Shown in pieces: positions 60,994-64,000 of a stretch of 64,000 nucleotides of DNA. The stretch covers positions 1-64,000 of the forward strand of contig NZ_JAUZQD010000024.1 of assembly GCF_030709675.1 (NCBI RefSeq), in the 5' to 3' direction. The notes under the pieces were generated by a model. It was not told the DNA's origin. It saw only the letters and a list, made by a program, of their open reading frames with translations, and searched no databases. This DNA comes from Symbioplanes lichenis (lineage in GTDB: Bacteria; Actinomycetota; Actinomycetes; Mycobacteriales; Micromonosporaceae). The translations under genes and the position numbers were made by a program. Numbering within the stretch: the stretch's first letter is position 1; each line of letters begins with the position of its first letter.

Positions 60994-60999
60994 GACGCC

Positions 61000-61560
61000 A
61001 TGCCCCGGTGGGAACACGGCAGTGCGGAACGGCTGCGACAGGCCGCCCTGGAGCTCTTCGCCGAGCAAGGGTTCGAGGAGACCAGCGCCGTCCAGATCGC
61101 GACGCGCGCCCGCGTCACCACGCGGACCTTCTTCCGGTACTTCCCGGACAAGGAGGAGGTGCTCTTCGCCGACGCGGACACGCTCAACGAGACGCTCGTC
61201 CGGGATCTGCTCGCCGCGGACGACGTCTCGCAGCCGCTGCGGGCCGTGGTGCGTACCCTCGCCGGCTTCGACTGGACGACGCTCGGGTCCCGGGAGACCC
61301 AGCGCCTGCGGGACGCGATGATCACCTCGAACCCCCGGCTGCACGAGCGGGAGCTGATGAAGCAGCAGCAGCTGGCCGACGGCTTCCGCGACGCGCTCCG
61401 GGAGCGGGGGGTGGATCCCGGCGTCGCCGAGCTCGCCGCGAACGCGGGCAGCCAGGTCTTCCGTGCGGCCTACCGCCGGTGGCTGGACGGCGCCGGCGAC
61501 ACCGATCTGGCCGCACTGACCGGGTCCACGCTGACCCTGCTGGGCACCCTCACAGATTGA
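61000..61560 (+). CDS. TetR-family regulator
   Basis: 186 residues; helix-turn-helix in ALELFAEQGFEETSAVQIATRARVTTRTFFRYFPDKEEVLF, then a helical ligand domain. Divergent from the lactate-monooxygenase-like gene, its most likely target. Leaderless ATG. The stop lies 2 bp from a CAATCG-N5-CGATTG inverted repeat in front of the LPMO gene, so a second target there is possible. Confidence 0.88.
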   Translation: MPRWEHGSAERLRQAALELFAEQGFEETSAVQIATRARVTTRTFFRYFPDKEEVLFADADTLNETLVRDLLAADDVSQPLRAVVRTLAGFDWTTLGSRETQRLRDAMITSNPRLHERELMKQQQLADGFRDALRERGVDPGVAELAANAGSQVFRAAYRRWLDGAGDTDLAALTGSTLTLLGTLTD

Positions 61561-61577
61561 CAATCGTCGATCGATTG
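61561..61577. promoter_or_regulatory. Inverted repeat and possible promoter of the LPMO gene
   Basis: CAATCG-TCGAT-CGATTG lies inside the spacer of TTGACA (61557-61562), 17 bases, GAGGGT, a weak promoter for the LPMO gene. Confidence 0.4.
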
Positions 61578-61672
61578 AGGAGGGTGGAACCGGCACACCG
61601 GTCACGCGGTGGGCGGCGATCCGGGCAGTCGCCGCCGATCCCCCGACCCTGCGAGTTCAGGAGAGCTGAACC

Positions 61673-62353
61673 ATGCCCCGCAGAGCACGAATCGGCATCA
61701 CCCTCGCCACCGTCGCGGGCGTCCTCGGCGCCGCGCTGACGACCCTCAACGTGCCGGCCGGCGCGCACGGCACCGTCACCGGGCCCACGTCGCGCAACTA
61801 CGGCTGCTGGCAGCGCTGGGGCTCCGACTTCCAGAACCCGGCCATGGCCACCCAGGACCCGATGTGCTGGCAGGCGTGGCAGGCCGACCCGAACGCCATG
61901 TGGAACTGGAACGGCCTCTATCGCGAGGGCGTCGCCGGCAACCACCAGGGCGTGATCGCCGACGGCCAGCTGTGCAGCGCCGGGCGGTCGCAGAGCGGAC
62001 GGTACGCGGCCATGGACGCCGTCGGCAACTGGAAGGCGACCACGGTCGGCACCTCGTTCCCGGTGCGCCTCTGGGACCAGGCCGGCCACGGCGCCGACTA
62101 CATCCGGGTGTACGTGACGAAGGCCGGCTTCAACCCGGTGACGACCGCCCTCAAGTGGTCCGACCTGCAGCTGGTCACCGAGATCGGCAACACGCCCGTG
62201 GCCCAGTGGACGCCCGTCGCGGCCGGCGGCTGGGAGAAGACGCTGCAGGTCAACCTGTCCGGGCGCACCGGCCGGGCGCTGGTCTACACGATCTGGAAGG
62301 CCAGCCACGCCGATCAGAACTACTACTTCTGCAGCGACATCACCTTCGGCTGA
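61673..62353 (+). CDS. AA10 lytic polysaccharide monooxygenase, cellulose-active type, no CBM
   Basis: 226 residues. Signal peptide cleavage after AGA exposes His32, the copper brace residue (HGTVTGPTSRNYGC); the second ligand is His139 in DQAGHGADYIRVYVT, and the axial Phe is in NYYFCSDITF. The DPMCWQAWQADPNAMWNWNGLYRE segment marks the CelS2/E8 cellulose-oxidising group rather than chitin-active members. Unlike CelS2 it has no CBM2. A copper enzyme, so it would depend on extracytoplasmic copper supply. AGGAGAG upstream. Confidence 0.93.
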   Translation: MPRRARIGITLATVAGVLGAALTTLNVPAGAHGTVTGPTSRNYGCWQRWGSDFQNPAMATQDPMCWQAWQADPNAMWNWNGLYREGVAGNHQGVIADGQLCSAGRSQSGRYAAMDAVGNWKATTVGTSFPVRLWDQAGHGADYIRVYVTKAGFNPVTTALKWSDLQLVTEIGNTPVAQWTPVAAGGWEKTLQVNLSGRTGRALVYTIWKASHADQNYYFCSDITFG

Positions 62354-62357
62354 GCCC

Positions 62358-62407
62358 TTGTTACGCGCGTGTGACGACTGTTACATTCGTCGATGGGAGC
62401 GCTCCCA
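62358..62407 (+). promoter_or_regulatory. Free-standing promoter with a perfect CebR box and no gene behind it
   Basis: TTGTTA (62358-62363), 17 bases, TTACAT (62381-62386), and TGGGAGCGCTCCCA (62394-62407) over the expected start site. The CebR box is exact. Only a hairpin and the end of an opposing gene lie downstream. Confidence 0.6.
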
Positions 62408-62431
62408 GCTCCTCACCGCGTGACTTTCCCT

Positions 62432-62461
62432 GAGGGAACGAGGCGCCCACCTCGTTCCCTC
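62432..62461. terminator. Hairpin terminator between convergent units
   Basis: GAGGGAACGAGG and its exact complement, 12-bp stem with 6-base loop. It overlaps the stop codon of the aldo/keto reductase. It can end the LPMO transcript, the reductase transcript and any RNA from the CebR-box promoter. Confidence 0.75.
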
Positions 62462-63287
62462 ACCCCAGGGCGTCCAGCTTCGCGACGGCCTCCGCGGGCA
62501 GCCGCAGATCCGCGGCGGCCACGTTCTCGCGCAGGTGCGCCACGGACGACGTACCGGGAATGACCAGGATGTTCGGTGAACGCTGCAGCAGCCAGGCGAG
62601 CGCCACCTGCTGCGGCGAGGCCCCGAGCGAGGCGGCCACCTCGTCCAGCGCGCCCGACTGCAACGGGCTGAAGCCACCGAGCGGAAAGAACGTCACGAAG
62701 CCGATACCCGCCGCGGCCAGCTCGCCGACCAGGGCGTCGTCGGTGCGCAGGACCACGTTGTAGAGGTTCTGCACGAACACCACCGGCGCGACCGTGCGGG
62801 CCTCGGCGACCTGGGCGGCGGTCACGTTCGACAGACCCAGATGGCGTACGAGACCCTCGTCACGCAGCTCGGCCAGCGTCCCGAACAGCTCGGCCACCGG
62901 CCCCTCCCCCGCCACCCGCAGGTTGACCGCGTCGAGCGTGTCCACCCCGAGCCGGGTCAGGTTGTCCCGCACCTGCTCGCGCAGGTTGTGCGGCGACGGC
63001 TCCCAGCTGCCCCCGGGCCCGCGCCGGAAGCCGACCTTGGTGACGATCCGCAGATCCGCCGGGTACGGGTGCAGGGCCTCGCGGATGATCTCGTTGGTCA
63101 CCGCCGGCCCGTAGTAGTCACTGGTGTCGATGTGGGTGACGCCCAGTTCGACGGCGGTGCGCAGGACCCGGACGGCCTCGGCCCGGTCCCGCGGCGGCCC
63201 GAAGGAGTTGGGTCCGGCCAGCTGCATGGCGCCGTAGCCCATGCGGCTCAGCACCAGGTCGCCGCCGAGAGTGATCGTGTCTGTCAT
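62460..63287 (-). CDS. Aldo/keto reductase
   Basis: 275 residues, NADPH-dependent barrel. Catalytic Asp/Tyr in HIDTSDYYGP, Lys in VTKVGF, cofactor contacts in PGTSSVAHLREN. The residue usually His in loop 3 is Asn/Arg here (DAVNLRVAG), as in pyridoxal-reductase-like members. Divergent from an XRE regulator over 101 bp, a frequent pairing, so probably controlled by it. Confidence 0.88.
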   Translation of the reverse strand: MTDTITLGGDLVLSRMGYGAMQLAGPNSFGPPRDRAEAVRVLRTAVELGVTHIDTSDYYGPAVTNEIIREALHPYPADLRIVTKVGFRRGPGGSWEPSPHNLREQVRDNLTRLGVDTLDAVNLRVAGEGPVAELFGTLAELRDEGLVRHLGLSNVTAAQVAEARTVAPVVFVQNLYNVVLRTDDALVGELAAAGIGFVTFFPLGGFSPLQSGALDEVAASLGASPQQVALAWLLQRSPNILVIPGTSSVAHLRENVAAADLRLPAEAVAKLDALG

Positions 63288-63388
63288 GCCCCCAGCCTGG
63301 CCCGCCGCCGGGCCCGCCGGGAGCTGAAGCCTTCACTGGTAAAGCTTGTACCACCCGGCGCGGCCCCCGGCGCGCGATCATTGTCGGC

Positions 63389-64000
63389 ATGGAGCGACTC
63401 GGCACGGCACTGCGCGCCTGGCGCGACCGCGTGGACCCGGCGACCACCGGACTCCCCGACGTCTCCCCGCGCCGGGTGCCCGGGCTGCGGCGCAGCGAGC
63501 TGGCGACGCTGGCCGGCATCTCGGTCGACTACGTGGTCCAGCTCGAGCAGGGCCGGGCGGCGACCCCGTCGGCGCAGGTCTGCTCGGCCCTGGCCCGCGC
63601 GCTGGCGCTCTCCGGCGACGAGCACGCCCACCTGCTGCGGCTCGCCGGGCACGCCGCGACCCCGGACCGGGTGCCCCGGCTGATCCCCGACAGCCTGCAC
63701 CGGATCATGGATCAGCTGGCGGCCCAGCCCGTCGCCGTCTACGACGCCATGTGGCGCCTGCTGCACTGGAACCCGATCTTCGCGGCGACCTTCGGCGACC
63801 CGGGCGACGTCGGCGCCAGCCTGTTGCTCCGGCACTTCGCGGGGGCGGGGTCGCGGACCCGGATGACCCCGGCCGAGCGCGCCGCCTTCGAGGAGTCGCT
63901 GGTCGCGGATCTGCGCACCACGACGGGCCGCTATCCGCAGGACCCGGAGCTCGCGGCGCTGATCACGCACCTGCAGGCGTACGAGCGCTTCCGTGAGCTG
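63389..64000 (+). CDS. XRE/MmyB-type helix-turn-helix regulator, partial (runs off the window)
   Basis: 204 codons visible. N-terminal helix-turn-helix with RRVPGLRRSELATLAGISVDYVVQLEQGR, then the MmyB-like ligand-binding domain (VAVYDAMWRLLHWNPIFAATFGDP). These regulators bind hydrophobic ligands and control a divergent reductase or dehydrogenase, here the aldo/keto reductase. The 3' end is outside the window. Confidence 0.88.
   Translation, partial: MERLGTALRAWRDRVDPATTGLPDVSPRRVPGLRRSELATLAGISVDYVVQLEQGRAATPSAQVCSALARALALSGDEHAHLLRLAGHAATPDRVPRLIPDSLHRIMDQLAAQPVAVYDAMWRLLHWNPIFAATFGDPGDVGASLLLRHFAGAGSRTRMTPAERAAFEESLVADLRTTTGRYPQDPELAALITHLQAYERFREL

Noticed and set aside
57712..61560. 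A 1282-codon open frame on the plus strand
   Set aside because: It crosses the mannosyltransferase, the opposing oxidase and the TetR gene in wrong frames. Only its last part, from 61000, is a gene; the rest is open because of high GC.
61573..61672. A SigC promoter in front of the copper-dependent LPMO
   Set aside because: GGAAC is present near 61588 but is followed 17 bases on by GGTG, not CGAC.

Overview
The window is high-GC actinobacterial chromosome, most like a soil Micromonosporaceae genome (Actinoplanes or a relative). Supporting signs are codons that nearly always end in G or C, many GTG starts, many genes with a -10 box exactly six bases before the start codon (leaderless mRNAs), a CUT1 sugar importer without its own ATPase, a B12-riboswitch-controlled nrdAB pair and several secreted carbohydrate-active enzymes. 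No tRNA, rRNA, transposase, CRISPR array or replication origin was seen. The taxonomic placement is inference.

Layout: 1-2277 is the 5' part of a large secreted DNRLRE/RHS-like protein. 2.6-6.4 kb holds proline catabolism (pruA, proline dehydrogenase) with a divergent PucR-type regulator. 6.4-10.4 kb holds a STAS protein, a membrane protein, a secreted DUF4832 protein and ACC deaminase with its GntR regulator. 10.4-25.0 kb is a sugar-acid locus: lacI, solute-binding protein, two permeases and a DUF624 protein on the minus strand, divergent from an oxidoreductase, uronate isomerase, FucD-like dehydratase, fructuronate-reductase-like enzyme and a second oxidoreductase, followed by a DUF6807 protein. 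The intergenic region has paired promoters, each carrying a LacI-type operator, plus a CebR-like box. This locus is riddled with different tandem repeats, some inside genes.

25.3-39.8 kb is mixed: an acetyltransferase, a large catalase with a SigB/SigF-like promoter, an RLIG1-like RNA ligase, a secreted peptidase, an LPxTG-like wall protein, an ATP-grasp enzyme, an orphan GvpU, an MFS exporter, an Fpg/Nei glycosylase lacking the usual proline, a BLUF photoreceptor and a 5'-truncated sigma factor. 39.8-43.5 kb is nrdAB with riboswitch and NrdR-like boxes. 43.5-48.7 kb holds a secreted protease, a DUF4232 protein, a GH39-like hydrolase, an alpha/beta hydrolase and a CGNR regulator.

48.7-55.7 kb is the most coherent system. 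A SigC-type ECF sigma factor, a PepSY membrane protein, a PCu(A)C copper chaperone with a DyP peroxidase, and a CopD-CtaG fusion are each preceded by GGAAC-N17-CGAC. In the three target units the start codon lies exactly nine bases after the -10 element. I read this as an autoregulated SigC regulon for extracytoplasmic copper delivery.

55.7-64.0 kb has a TRIC channel, a YCII-like protein with twin operators, a CBM2 polysaccharide deacetylase, a protein mannosyltransferase, a lactate-monooxygenase-like enzyme divergent from a TetR regulator, a cellulose-type AA10 LPMO, a free-standing promoter with a perfect CebR box and a terminator but no gene, an aldo/keto reductase, and a partial XRE regulator running off the end.
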